The position numbers were made by a program, and so were the translations under genes. The notes below the pieces were generated by a model, which was not told the DNA's origin, did no database searches, and worked only from the letters and a program-made list of their open reading frames with translations. Positions 46,714-59,269 of a stretch of 64,000 nucleotides of DNA are shown here, one piece after another (positions within the stretch are counted from its first letter, which is position 1; each line of letters begins with the position of its first letter). Source of the DNA: Crocodylus rhombifer (Eukaryota; Chordata; Crocodylia; Crocodylidae); assembly GCA_038503035.1 (NCBI GenBank), contig JAVSML010001068.1, positions 231,591 through 295,590 of the forward strand. The letters run 5' to 3'.

Positions 46714-49559
46714 TGATCGTTCCCTTGCAAAAATCAAAAGAGGAGGTGCTCTCCAAAGATTCAAAACACAGGATATGCATGGGCCCATGCTGGTAAAAAG
46801 CTACCAGACTTCTCCTGGGGTAAGAAGCATGAAGCTCATTCCTATCAGCTGTGCCATTCCAAAAATAATATAAAAAAAGACTGTGGAGTTTTAACTAGAT
46901 TTAAGTGGATAAAGTTTGGTCTAAAAACTTGTAATCAGAATAGATTTAGTTTAACATTAAGATAGTTTTTCCCAGGTCAAGTTGCATTTGGTTATTTCCT
47001 TCCTTATCTTCAACAGATTGAAACTTCCGTAACCCCTTGCTAAATTGTTCTTACTTCTATTTTTTTCTGTCCATTGACAAATACCTATTGTCCTCTTTGC
47101 ATAGTCAGTATCAGAATTTAAAATAATATTACAGTGCCTTGTCTAATCAAATCTTACTTTCAGAACAGACAGTCTTAATTCTTCTTACCACCTGTTTACC
47201 CATATTTTCATCAGCCCTATCTCTGAGACAAATGTCCATGTAGAACTGGATAACTAAAGAGAGCGGTAACAGAATGCAGAATCTTTTACTTCTAAATGAA
47301 ATCCAGCCAAAGATGACTGTAACCAAAATTCAGCACCATCTGCCTGAGAGTGAACTAAATGAATGAGTTAATGGTGTCAGTCTACTGCTACTGGACAGCT
47401 GTCCACATCAATCAACCAACGTCCAACTGATAGGAATTGGCACGCCACATTGGCAGGCTCATCAGAAAGGCCAGTAATCAAAAGATTATGGAGATTAAAC
47501 TATATTTCTACCCTAAAAAATAACCTCTACTTAGCAAAAAAATAAGGTACAATGGCTAGTGACTGTGATGAAGAAAGTGTTGCTTTAGTTTATACTGCAC
47601 AGACTACATTCTCAGCTGCCTTGTTATTGTGCAGTCTTTGACTTGTGAATGCAGACTAATGATCATGTATGAAACATTATCAAATCTGTATGGCAGGATT
47701 TGGCATTCGTTTTACATTTATCGTCATATTAATGTTGATTACTGGATATTATGCAAAGAAGTGGAAAAGCCAGTTTTGCCTACACAGATTGTTTTTAACA
47801 AGAATGACCATTTCAATTCAGCACAAGATATTTTACCAAAATAGTCAGGCCAGAACACCTCCTCATGCAGACATTACTAAGCCCAGATAAATATAATTTA
47901 TACCAGTGTAGCTTATTCCCCTTCCCCCTATGAGACTGGTTATAGTGATATAAAGCACCTTTCATTTCTACTGGTACCATTATCACAAATCAGGAGAGGA
48001 GAAGGAGGTGTACCACTGTAATCATACCTATACACTTAAAGTTATTGCTGCCCTCAGCTTTTATGTTCTGTGAATTAATAAAAAAATTATTTTCTTATCT
48101 CATTCAGAAACAATGACTTCATTGAAAATACAGTAAGATAATTACGACATAGTTTGAATTAAGTCAATATCCCAAGCAGTTCACATATCTAGATAAATAT
48201 TGATCTAAAAAACCCCCAACTCTTCCCCAGATTTTCAAAGCATGTAGTATTTACTTTTCAAATTAGATTGGATTTGGAATTTGTTCCTGTCATTGGAATT
48301 CCAGACATCATAATGGTTACTAGTTCTCACATCCTCTTTAAGCAGTTTACCTCAGTACAGTCTGAAGCTGACCTTGATCTGCAGCAGATGCATACAGACT
48401 CACAAGAGGCTGATCAAAATGACAAAAAGCCTGATTGTGTGAATACAACATGAATGGTGAATAGGAACCCTACACCCAAACAACAGTTTAAGATATCTCC
48501 CCACTGTACACTGATTTACCACTGCCATCTTATAAAATCACTCATAGCCCTCCTACAACATTATCACAGCATCCACCCAGACCTGCAGTTTCTAACTGTA
48601 ATGGGGGAGTTTGGAAAGTCTTTCCCCACCACCATGCCTGACGGGTTTACAGATCCATACGTGGTCCACCACACTCTGCTGTACTCTTTCTGCTGCTTTT
48701 TTCATCCTTTGAGAGTAGTTTTGCTTGCTGTAAACGGCCATTGCCATAGTCACTGGAGCCTCAAGTGTAGCCTTTGATGGCTGTCTTACCAATGAGAGCG
48801 GCAGAAGAGGACTTAAGCCTTTTCTGCTCTTAGAAGTCCCTGCTCGGGTCTGTGTTCAGCCCAGCAAGACTTATTTAGACCCCAGCATTCAGTAGACCCC
48901 TTCCTACCTCAGTCCTCCAGCATTCATTGTATTTTACCCTTCCTAGAGTCTCATCTTTTTCTCTCATTGAAGCCTCTCTGTTGTCTCCATTCCTTCCCTA
49001 TGGCTTGCGACTAGAAGGACATCTTATGCACTAGGAATGGCCTAACTCTGCACCTTGCAGTCTTGATATCCTCAGGGAGGAAAGAGATAGAATCAAGCAG
49101 CAGTCCAAAGTGATCTCCACCTTCTTTACTGGCCCCTCAACTCTTCTATGCCAGCATTTGGTTTCCTAGACCCATCATACAAACATCCGACTAATTCAGG
49201 ACTGCTCAGCCCTCAGCCTGAAAGCCAGATACAGCCGTGGTGCCATGTCATCCAGCCCACAAGTAAGATCACCAACTCTGTTTGAACCTATTCTAGGAGG
49301 TTTCCAGAACACTAATGTGCCCAGTACCCATAACACAAACATACCTGTGTGCTTGCATATATCAGTTAGAGATTACGGTGTGTAGAGTTTACATCAGGAA
49401 GGCAAATGCACATTACTATTACATTTTAAAAACCTACTAGACTACTGTATAAATTGGATTCAACATTTAATATTTATTTTAACGACTGCCCTATCATTTA
49501 TCTCCTGGGTGACTCTCTGCAGTCTCCTAGAGATTTATATCTAACTCCTGGAGACTCCA
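46714..49559. other. Non-genic stretch
   Basis: No convincing gene. The 107-codon frame at 48454-48777 and its opposite-strand shadow show no domain. TACCAGTGTAGCTTATTCCC at about 47902 resembles reptilian interspersed repeats but could not be assigned. Confidence 0.45.
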
Positions 49560-49850
49560 GGGCAATCCTGGATGATTTGCAACCCTACCCATGGGTCCAT
49601 AGGGATCCTATGGACTGTGGCCCTGCATGTTAGGTCTTGTACATGGGACCTGATCCCAACATGAAGGGCCCAGCAGGGTGGTGTCAGGTCCCAGAGCCTG
49701 ATTGTGACCCTGATGCAGTGAGCCACACAGAGATGGTGCAGTGTCCCAGTGCCCAATACTAACATGACGGAACAGGGCATGGGGACTGCAGGGCCCTGTG
49801 ACTTGATCCTGACTTGTGGGGCTGGGGGATGGGGGAGAGAGGGCAGTGCG
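49560..49850. repeat. Degenerate short-unit repeat block
   Basis: Repeated variants of a unit like GACCTGATCCCAACATGAAGG and CCTGATTGTGACCCTGATGC with GGGCCC-type linkers. Similar units make up 61370-61620. It may be the variable-number interior of a DNA transposon. Confidence 0.4.
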
Positions 49851-50619
49851 AGGAAGGGACTGAAGATACCAAAAAAGCCCCAGAGTTTTCATGAAAATAA
49901 TACATTTTGACAATATCAACAGTTTTACATGAACAATTTCCTTTTCTCCAAAAAGGGACATTTTTTTATTTAAAACTTTTTGTCTGAAAAATTTCCAGTC
50001 TGCTCTACTTAGTTTTAAAACTTTTTTCATAAATTATTTATTGACTATTTTATATTCATAAATGTAATATTATACAAGATGGTTTTAGAGTTTGCTGTTC
50101 CTTTTCTTGATATCACTATACTTATCCAAGACACTTGAGGATCCTCTGACTATGAAAGTTTCCAGATATATGCAAGTTTTATTATTATAGTTATTATAAT
50201 AAATGTGACCAATAATGGTGTTATGGTGTTGGTCTGTCAGTTTTATTGTTTGCATAAGTTTCTCTTCAGAAAGTTTTACCACAGTTTTTTCAACATACTT
50301 TCATTCATAGCTTAGAGATTTATCCAGTATGGAGTGTACATCCAGTACAGCTACTCCTCATAACATTAAAATTTCCATTAACTTTATTGAGAATCTCAAG
50401 CATGAAATGATGGCAGGATATAACCCTAATTTGCAGTTTCCTATTAGCATCATATTTTAAATGTAAATGATCATGCTTAGTAATTATTTTTATGACTGCA
50501 TGTGAATGCTCAGTTTGGTAACTGTTATCTGACACTGTTGACTGGACACAACATATTTTAAAATCTTCACAGGAGTCTCATGAATGTATTCCACCTAAAC
50601 CTCCTAAGTGGCTTGACTT
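49851..50619. other. Non-genic AT-rich stretch
   Basis: No gene recognised. Confidence 0.5.
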
Positions 50620-50762
50620 GGGAGATAGTCCAAAAAGTGTGTCCAACGAATAACTGCTGGGTTGGGGCTTTGCACAAAATGCAGTGATGGCTACTACTGG
50701 ATTTGAATCCTCATCTCCCAGTCTGGGTGAGTGCCCTAACTGCTAGGCATCACATTAAAGAG
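50620..50762 (-). mobile_element. tRNA-derived SINE
   Basis: On the minus strand, GATGCCTAGCAGTTAGGGC near 50755 matches box A of tRNA-derived SINEs. GAGGATTCAAATCCAG about 35 bp downstream matches box B (GGTTCRANTCC consensus). The clearest SINE head in the window. Confidence 0.7.
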
Positions 50763-50914
50763 AACCTTCTTCTCTGGCTATCTATTTATTTATTAAGAAA
50801 AAAGGTGACCTCTGCTAAATTTTCTAAAGAAAGAGTGTAAGGACCTACTTTTGGGAGAGGGTTATAGGCTGTGGATGGATTCTCAAAGAAGTTAGTCAGA
50901 TAAGAAAATCAAAA

Positions 50915-51120
50915 GTACCATACTGGGTCAGTCCCCAGGTCTACCTAGTCTAGTATCCTGTATCACAAAGTGGAAGAAAGTGGATACTGAGGGGAAGAGC
51001 CTTGATTCTGACCCTCTCCATACTGAACTGTTTCCTCATAAGCAGATATGCCCATTTCTCCCACAGCATCTTGCTCCGTTGATGCTGTGGTATAAGTAGC
51101 CCGCCACCTTCCTGCATTTC
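50915..51120 (+). mobile_element. Interspersed repeat with CATACTGGGTCAG motif
   Basis: AGTACCATACTGGGTCAGTC then CTAGTCTAGTATCCTGTATC follows the header of the abundant reptilian repeat also seen on the minus strand at 28010-28215. It adjoins the truncated 3' end of the hAT transposon. Confidence 0.6.
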
Positions 51121-53279
51121 GAAATCACCTTACTTGTAGCAATACTGGTGGTGGTGCTGTCACTGGCAGCCGTCCCCCTCCAAGGCATCCCTCACTATTA
51201 GGTGCAACCTGTGTGCCATGCAGCGGAAGCCAACAAAGTTGGCATCACAGACAGCATCACCATATTGGCCCCATTGTCAGTGACCATGAACCTATGGGTG
51301 AGGTCAGTCTTCCCAATGAGCCACCCCTGCACCACGTGGTTCATTGCCCCCATGATCTCTCTTGATTTGTGGATCTCATCCAGCACCTCGGCTTGTAGTA
51401 GAGCCCACTGATGGCTTGACTGATCGCACCTGTGCCCTGTGAGGGAGTGGTAGGCGTAATCGCCACCCTGGCTTCTCCAGATGTCGGAGGTGAAGTACAA
51501 GGCTACCTGTGGCCCTGCCTTGCGCAGCTCCTCCCTCAAGTACTACCTGCATGTCTGATACAGGGAGGGCACCACCGCCCTGCTAAAGGTGGCGTGTGTG
51601 GGCACTTTGTAAAATGGGGCCAGAAGTGCTACCAACTGCCTGAACCCTGCTCACTCAATTAGGGAGAAGGGCTGGCTATCCAGAGCAAGCATCTCCCCAC
51701 TGCTCTGGGTGATCTCGTGCACCTTGGGAATGTGCCCCCCTTTCTGCACACCTTTTCTCCACTGGTCCAGGGTGGCCTACCCCTGCTTTGGGGGTAAAGG
51801 GACTTCGGAGTGAGTGGAGGACTTCCTTTTCGGCACACTTGCGCTGGTGCCAGGCTGAGCAGCAGGAAGAAGGGCAAGGGGGTGGTGCCTCCTCAGATGC
51901 AGCAGCATGGTCATGGTAGAGAAGCATTTCACGTCCTTGCCACAGCTCATGTGCCTTCGCCAGTGCTGGCAGATGGCAAACCTGGGATTATCTGCCACCT
52001 CAAAATGATCCCACACTACACTACTCCCCCGCTTCTGGGTTGAGGGCAAGGATGCTGCCTTTTCCCTCTTCTCAGCAGGCTGAGGCTGAACAGCAGGAGG
52101 AGCTGCCTCAGCTAAGCCACTTGCCTCCACAACCTCAGCCTCCTTTGAGGTGCTACTTTCCAGAGCAGACCTGGGTCTAGGGGAAACTTGAGGGGTATGG
52201 AGTACAAACTCCGATTCCCCCTCAATCCCCAGAATTGCCTGAGCCAGTGCGCTCAGCATCCCTGGTTCCAGCTCCAGCTCCTTGTCTGGCAGTGGGAGGC
52301 TCATGCTGAGAGCTGAAATTGAGGTGGAGGAGACAGTGATTCCACTGCTGGTGCCCACTTCTGGACCGAGCGGAGGTGATGCAGGTGCAGGGACATTAGG
52401 TGCAGACACTGCTCCCACCGCCTGGCTTCCACTAGCAGCACTGATGTCATGGCTGCTCGGGAATAGAACGTGTCTCTGTTTGGGATGGCAGAGGAGGGGG
52501 CTTACAGCTCTAGCTCTCCCCATACCCCCTCTCCCTCCCCTGCCAGAAGACCTGGCACCTGCCTTTCCAGCACACTTCATGTTGATCTTTACTGTGCTGC
52601 AAAAGGCCTGTGTGTGTGTGTGAATCCTTTTGGATATCTGTCTGTCTTGTTCTCCTGTGAACATCTGTGTCTATCTTGGGCTGTGAATAAAATTATTTGT
52701 GTGTCTTCCTGTGTCTCAATATATTATCTGTGTCTTGTTCTTCTGTAATATCTGTCGGTCTTCTTCCACTGTGATTTTTTTCTATATTCTGGGTCTCTGT
52801 GTATGTGCATGTGTGTATGCAAGCAATCTGTGCCTCCACGCACAGTGATAGGTAACACTGGCTGGGAAAACTCAACTGTGTTTTTGCAAAGTTTCCAAAA
52901 CAAGTTCCCAAAAAAATAATTCAAAGAAATAAATTGAATTGTAATACTACTAATTGAATTGAATAGCTAAGATAAACTAAGCTCAGCTAAGCTAAATCCC
53001 AACCACTCTTTTATAACATGACAAAGCAGCAGGCAGGGAGAAATCCTTCTCACTGGCTACCTACAGACATCAGTCTTCCCCGCCATGCTCCCCCTCCCTC
53101 CCCCCCCCCCACTCTCCATCCCTCTTCTAAATGCCTCAAAATGGCCAAAGCAGCTCTGAAGCATCTGAAGTGGGTCCAAAACACTTTGGATGCCCCCAAC
53201 CCACTCCGTACACCATTACTGGGATCCTGCTTTGATCCGGAAGTGCCGAAGCAGGATCCGAAGACTTGCACAGCCCTAG
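51121..53279 (-). mobile_element. hAT transposon, 3'-truncated
   Basis: Contains the transposase relic. The 5' end on the minus strand is CTAGGGCTGTGCAAGTCTTC (53279), typical of hAT ends, followed by repeated GAAGC/GATCC-type subterminal motifs (53150-53270). The 3' terminus is missing; the element stops near 51121 against another repeat. A poly(C) run and a (TG)n run (52609-52622) lie in the non-coding part. Confidence 0.75.
51150..52664 (-). pseudogene. hAT transposase with BED zinc finger (ZBED-type), broken
   Basis: Read on the minus strand from 52664, with Met-29 of that frame (MKCAGKAG) the likelier start. A low-complexity Ser/Pro/Ala/Glu N-terminal part is followed by a BED-type DNA-binding finger at residues 214-261 (W218, F221, C232, H256, H260/261). 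The second zinc Cys, expected at 235, is Trp. This 295-codon frame ends at 51777. The homology continues in another frame: SGEMLALDSQPFSLIE, stop, AGFRQLVALLAPFYKVPTHA, stop, then LREELRKAGPQVALYFTSDI (ORF 51539-51198) with the hAT SDIW block and VTDNGANMV. A further frameshift leads to AVCDANFVGFRCMAHRLHLI before homology fades near 51150. The C-terminal dimerisation region is absent. At least two frameshifts, two stops and one lost zinc ligand make it inactive. Confidence 0.9.
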
Positions 53280-53566
53280 TAGGTACTGTTTTAGACACAT
53301 ATTTTAATCCTCTGAGTTCAACCCAGTAACAAGTTTCATGTCCTGAACCTCCATGTGGCTAGCACCCTACATGTCTACTGCTGACTGAATCCTGAGGTGG
53401 TTACTGCCTACTCCATTTGAAACTGTGTTAATACTGGAAGCTCATCTATATTTGACCTGAATTAGAAATGTCTCTCTGCATGCCTCTGACCAGTAGGTGA
53501 TTCCATTAATTAAAAAGCGTAGGCATACAGAGGTCAAGTGATTGGTTAAGATTGTTCTAGTAAGCA
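53280..53566. other. Non-genic stretch
   Basis: Short anonymous spacer between repeats. Confidence 0.5.
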
Positions 53567-54000
53567 TATGATAGCTCCAAGGAGCCGTGGGTCCCCTACG
53601 AGGCCTCCTCCAACCCTTACTAGCCTCACTCAAACCTCCAGGCTAAAGCAGCAAACAAAACACAAGCCCCTGGGCTATAACATAAATTCACACCACTCAG
53701 CAAAAACATCATTCACACCACCCCAAGGGTGCTCCATCTCTCACCAGGATCAAGCTGCTTGTGCATTCAGACCTCTTCTCTTTACTTGCTCAGGAAGAGC
53801 TCCTTTCCCCTTGGCTGCCAGTAAGGAACTGCACACCTGGCCTCAGCCCTGGGGTTTAAATGGGAGCCAGGCCCTGCCCCTTCCGGTCAGCTGACCGCTG
53901 GCAGGTGTGGGTCACTAGTTCCCTCTGGCTGCCCTAGCAACCGGCACCTGGGTAGTTCTCCCAGCTGTACAAGTAGCAGGCACCTTAGTGCCCTGCTACA
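53567..54000 (-). mobile_element. Truncated LTR, same family as 43700-44817
   Basis: On the minus strand it starts TGTAGCAGGGCACTAAGGTG, followed by CAGGTGCCGGTTGCTAGGGC, GGTCAGCTGACCGGAAGG, a TTTAAA TATA-like box (about 53855) and GCCTGGGG-type sequence. The order matches the other copy: GGGCACTCAGGTGCCCTG, GGTTGCTGGGGC, GGTCACCTGACCAG..., TTTATAAA. The 3' part is missing beyond about 53567. Confidence 0.72.
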
Positions 54001-55247
54001 ATCCTTCTAAAGGAAAAGTACTAATCAGTGTAAACAGAAGTGTATTACTAATTGATTGTAATCAATATAATGGCTTCCACTGGAAATTATAATATTATAA
54101 CCAACCAACATATAAATTCTTTGAGATCCACATGGGCTGCTTCCAAGATGTGACTATTTTCTTCATCATGATGTAACATTATTTGTGGCAGTTGAAAATC
54201 ACTATGATTAAATCAACCTCTGTCTACATGCATAGCCCGACAAATTCCATTGCCAACACAGTTTACTTCAGAGATGTTAATCAAACATTCACACAAGACC
54301 ACTATATAGGACTTACCTTGGTTATTTCATGTTGGGTTCTGTTACATGGAGATTTAGAGAGAATTTAACCTGACTAACTTTACCTTAAAGTGATAGAAGT
54401 GATGTAGGAAAAAAAAAAAAATTAGAACTCCTTGGCATTTCTTTTGACTTGGTATGTTTATAATTAATGCATGTAAACCATAATTCACATTGGATTTTAC
54501 ATGGATATAAACTCATGTTAGCACCACTGCCTACCAGATAGCACTAAGGGATTGTTAAAGCACAACTGACCCTTAAATGGACATGAAATATGAAAAAAAC
54601 AGTTGACTTAATAAAAGTCTAACATTATTGATACAACAAATGTTATCTTATCAGTTTCTATATGCAGAGAGAGAAAAAAACACTAATTACAATAATCTCA
54701 CCCAATTTCCAGATGGTAACTCTGCTCAAAAGAAAAGGTGGCTGATTAGTTCCTGAAAGCAGAGAGTATGTCAGTAGATAGTCAGTGGAAAGTCTTTATG
54801 GCTGGCACAATCAAAATCTAGATAGGTGTTGAAGACTGAACACACACATAACTTTCTTGCTGACTGTTTTATGCTTTGCTTCGACTTTGCTACTCTGATG
54901 GCTGCTTTTGGACTGGTTTCCCTGCAGTCAACCTACTGTCCATATTGTATCCTGTCTGCATATTCCTTTGTTCAACAGACCCGTCACATGCACATCTCCT
55001 AATTTGGTCCTTTACCAGTGTCTTGATTTGGGCATTGTCCATTGGTTACCTCTTATCACCTTTCATTAACATGTCCAGTCATTTCATCCCTCTGATTTAG
55101 CTGGTTAGTGCCAGGTTAAGTTAATTTGAGCTGGTAACAATGCTATCACTGTTATGTTAGAAAAACTTCTCACCATGGTAGAAAAGAAAAGAAACATCAT
55201 ACAAGCAAGCTCAAAGCCATAGCATACTCAAGGTCACCAGACACACC
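54001..55247. other. Non-genic AT-rich stretch
   Basis: No gene recognised; poly(A) run at about 54408-54420. Confidence 0.5.
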
Positions 55248-55625
55248 TCATGAATGCTGAGATGGTGGGGCAGATGGAGCATTCCACAAAAGCATGGGAG
55301 GGGGGGAAGGAGTCCCCTGCACACTCAGTGCAGACCCAGAAGTGGACCGGAAGTATTTCTGGTCCACTTCTGCATCCACTGCCAAGCACATGGGGGACAC
55401 CCCCTGCACACCCCTTAGCTCAGCAAACAACTGCAGGGGAACCCTGGGTACCTCCCCAGACCCAGGAGGCACCAATCACTGACCTGGGGGCACCCCCCCG
55501 CCACACTCAGTGGTGGACCCAGAAGTGGACTGGAAATACTTCTGGTCCACTTTCAGGTCTACCGCTGATTATGCAGGGAACTACCCCCCGCCCCCCAATG
55601 CTCCCATGTACCATTTTGCCATCAA
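55248..55625. repeat. 180-bp duplicated segment with hairpin
   Basis: CAGACCCAGAAGTGGACCGG then AAGTATTTCTGGTCCACTTC near 55330-55370 recurs as GGACCCAGAAGTGGACTGG then AAATACTTCTGGTCCACTTT near 55514-55553, about 180 bp later. Each copy folds on itself (AGAAGTGGACC against GGTCCACTTCT). CACACTCAGTG precedes both copies. Confidence 0.75.
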
Positions 55626-56880
55626 GACCCAAGTTCTTCCTAATGATTAAGGTGTTCTGCACTTGGAGAACTGTTGCTATTTAAGATTGTTTTCAACTTG
55701 TTTTTTGTTATCGTCAAATTGTTGTGGTTGCTTGTGTTTCAGGTGCTTTGGGGAATTATTTAAGTGAGAATTGTTTGCAATAATGAGAGAAAAGAGTTAT
55801 AGGGTGAGATTCTGACTTCTGGTACAGCCACAGAGTAGCAAGTGGTCACTAGCTGTGCCAGCCCTGGAACACAGGAACCACTGTGACCTGGGCCAGGTAC
55901 AGACACTACACTTTTACTGGTAAAAGTGATAAGAAACCAGTCTATACCCATAACAGAACAGAAGTTTGGCAAACATAATTAGTCTATAGCTGTAACAGGG
56001 CCCCTGACAGAAGTTCAGCTCACATAGAATGGTTTAAAAATGGTGGACCCTGGCCTAAGATTTGCCCGAATGTGTGTTCTGTTCACTACCAAACTAAACA
56101 ATGCCACTTAAAGAAAACTGTGTAACTTGGATTGATTCCACCTCAGGTTTTTTTAATGTCTAAACCTAGCCCCAGAAACGTCTCTCTCAGATAGTTCTGT
56201 GCTGTATTACAGGATTATAGTTGGTTTAAACTAGCAGTAAATAACTATCCTTACCATATACTGGCTGAATTTCTATGGGTAGTGGATACAGAGGATAGAA
56301 CTAAGACTTTCATTCCCTGTTCATCTTCGCAGAGAAATGAATGGACACATAGCTCTAATTATCTGTATGGCCCTGGACCCAAGTTCCAGGGAGCCTATGC
56401 AGAGTTATAATGTATAGAGGTATAAGGGTGTCTCTAAATCATTTTTACTTCCCTGCATGGACACACAATCCAAGTCCTCATCCAGCCCCTTAATATTAGA
56501 AATTAACGGATTTATTTTATAAATCTAGGACATTCTTGGGTCATCACCAAAGTGCGTCATGTAATGAATTATTCCTTGGGAAATATACAGGACATTCTAA
56601 ACACTGTAACCTCTTTTCTTGTTAAAGATGTCCAATATAAAGGAATGAGCTGTAATCATAATGACTGCATTTTGAAAAATAGCAGAAAAAGTTGCACTTT
56701 TGCTCAGTGCCCATGTCTTCAAGGAAGAAATAAAGTTTTCCGGGTTATTTCAGGACTCCATAAGGTCTTAGCAGGCTTGTTGAATTATGCAGAAGACAAG
56801 AGCTGCCTTTTAGAAGCTCAGTCCTGCTCCTGTTGAAACAATAGGAGTTCTTTCACTGGTAAAAAGTAAAAGAGTAGATC
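55626..56880. other. Non-genic stretch
   Basis: No gene recognised. The 94-codon frame at 56552-56836 is Cys-rich by chance composition; no domain. Confidence 0.45.
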
Positions 56881-57973
56881 CTTGTATTGGGGTCCTGCCC
56901 CAGGGGTGGCTGTCCTGTCCCTCAGCCCTTATCAATCAGCCTTTGATTTATTTAGAGAATGTCCCTTTCTACGTGCCATGCCTTCTTGTAATTATGTCTT
57001 TATAAGAAAGGAGACCTCTAAGCAAGATGGACCAGTCATGAACTCAGATGTCACTGCTCACCACCTTAAGGGATAATTACTTGACTTCCTCATCTCCTCT
57101 TTTAGCCATGTTCAAGCTTTGCAGATGTTACCAGTCACCCACTAGTTCAGAGCTGAGTCCTCTGGGCTCAGGCCTCTGTCTCCTTCCACCCATGCCTAAG
57201 CACTTTCCCCATCTTGGCTACTCCCAGGTATGGCCCTGGGTACCTGATCCTGTTTCCACCTCTCAGAGACACCAGGCCCCTCTCCCTGTTTCTATCCTCT
57301 CCTGAGCCATGTGTCCCTTTCCCTGTCACTCTCCAGCTATGTCCTTCTTCAGTCTTTGACCCCTCTCCCTAGGCCCTGGGCCCACTTCTAGGCCAGTTCA
57401 GATCTCTGGGCTCCTTAGCCCCAGCAGTCTCCAGCTGTGGCTCCTCCTCAATCTTTGGTCTCTACTCTTGGGCCCTGGCTCCACTCCTAGGCTACTTGAA
57501 ACCTCTTGGGCTATGGGCTCTCTGGCCCTACTTGTTCTCATCCCCCCTTGGGCTTCAGGTCCATGACCCTGGTTCTTGTCTCTCCTGGGCTATGGGTCCC
57601 TGAACCTGACTGTGGCACTCTTCAGCTTTGGCCCCTCTCCCTCAGGCCCTGGCCCCTCTGCTTGGCCAGTTGAGGCCTCCACCACCCATACAGTCTCAAG
57701 CTCTAAATCACCAGTCTTGCTTGCCACAGCTCAGTATCACTCAGGAGCCTTGCCTCAGCCCTGCCCCTCAGGAGGTGTTTCTTCCAAAGCTGTCAGGGCT
57801 AGACTTCCTGCTCATCCTAAGTCATGGGCTTATATTGTGGTAGCCCAGCCCCTTTAGGTCATGTGGTTTCTAATTGCCCCCAGCCACATCTGCAGGCTGC
57901 TTCTCATGCATCCTGCCTTCTCTTAAAGTAGCAGGACCACTTTAAGAAACAAAATACTAAGCCTCCTGCTACA
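56881..57973 (-). mobile_element. Possible LTR with degenerate minisatellite interior
   Basis: The minus-strand start TGTAGCAGGAGGCTTAG at 57973 resembles the starts of the other two LTR copies (TGTAGCAGGGCAC, TGTCATCGGGGCAC). A TATA box (CAATATAAGCCC) lies at about 57832-57842. The remainder is C/T-rich with repeated units (next entry). The 3' end is not defined. Confidence 0.45.
57110..57700. repeat. Degenerate minisatellite, about 95-bp unit
   Basis: Units share TCTTTGACCCCTCTCCCT, AGGCCCTGGGCCCACTTCT and AGGCCAGTTCAGATCTCTGG-like segments. The AGGCCCTGG motif recurs at about 57372, 57470 and 57641. Copies are strongly diverged. Open frames across it come from the repeat composition. Confidence 0.6.
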
Positions 57974-58085
57974 ATTCTTAAATAATTTTGGTAGCACCTA
58001 TCTACAGCAATGGGTGTGGACTTCAACTCACAAATTAAATATTAAAAAAGTATATAGGACAATAGTAAAATATAGGACATTGCAG

Positions 58086-58088
<3 letters not shown>

Positions 58089-58122
<34 letters not shown>
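58089..58122. repeat. (GA)n microsatellite
   Basis: Uninterrupted GA run; a short (CA)n run follows at about 58192-58205. Confidence 0.97.
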
Positions 58123-58127
<5 letters not shown>

Positions 58128-58277
58128 CTCTTTTCATCCACCACTTGTTCCATTAGTACTGTACAATTATACATATATCCACATACATACGCACACACAC
58201 ACACAACTAGGCTGTAAAATTCCTCAGACAAGAGATACCATACACATTTAATATTTAAAGAATAATGTTTCTACACC

Positions 58278-58689
58278 CAGGGCATCAAACTTACACCATG
58301 CAGAGTTGTTCCTCCAGCCCACAGAGCTCCTGGCAGGCCAGGTAATTCAGGGATAGGCTAGTGGGGAGCAGGGCCTGCTACAGAATCCAAGACTATGGGG
58401 CCTCATTGGACATGACCAGTGGTGACAGGGGGATAAGCAAGGGCTGGGCCCACACAGCTTTGGCTTGCCCCTGTCCTGTGGCTGCTTGGCCCACTGCGCT
58501 TCACTCCACAGCTTGGCCCTCTGCTACTCACCTCATGGGTACTTGGCCTACTGACACTGTCCCTGCTGCCACCTCCACTGCCTTTGCCACTACCACTGCA
58601 GCCACTGGCTCTGGCACTGCCAGCCACTGGCTTGCAGGGAGCCCCACAACCTGGATTTGGCCCACAGGGCAGGTGAGTTGATACCCCTG
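58278..58689. mobile_element. hAT-type non-autonomous element
   Basis: The left end CAGGGCATCAAACTTACACC and the reverse complement of the right end, CAGGGGTATCAACTCACCTG, are terminal inverted repeats with hAT-type CAGGG ends. The internal motif TTTGGCCCACAGGGC is typical of such elements. Flanking TTCTACAC and TTCCACAG could be an eroded 8-bp target duplication (6 of 8). No transposase. Confidence 0.65.
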
Positions 58690-59269
58690 TTCCACAGGAA
58701 GGAAGAAGGGACTTAGATTTTCTACTGTGTCCAGTTTTTTGGGGTTAAATGGCATGGAGGAACTATCAGACAGCCTCTGTAGCTACTGAATCTCTCTACA
58801 GCCCTTGAGGTCTAGAACAGGTTATGCTCAGCTGAAGACCTAGCTCACTCTTGGTAGCACCATTGAAAAGCCTTCCAGTAGCAGGCAACATACTTACTTT
58901 TAGAAGACACCTTGCTATATTTATTAATGGAATTTTTTGATGTTGGTTGCTTGTGGTAGCAGGGGACTGAACTCAATGAAGACCTTCCTAATCCTACATA
59001 AACACTGTATGAATTGGGGAAGATAAACAAAAAAGTAATATATGTTAATATGAAGCTAGAAGTTTCTGAGATCTATATCCAAATCCTTCTTGCCTTCTGG
59101 ATAAAAATAATCCATTTTAAAGAGGTTTTATTTTGTGAAGCCAATATGGATTATTCCCAAATAAATGGACTTATGTAACAGTTATACAGCATTCATTTTT
59201 ACCAGCACAAGATTTTCCAATGCAACTGAAACAATGCTGTAGGAACAGACAGATGTAAGTGGAAAAAAA
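58690..59269. other. Non-genic stretch
   Basis: No gene recognised. Confidence 0.5.
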
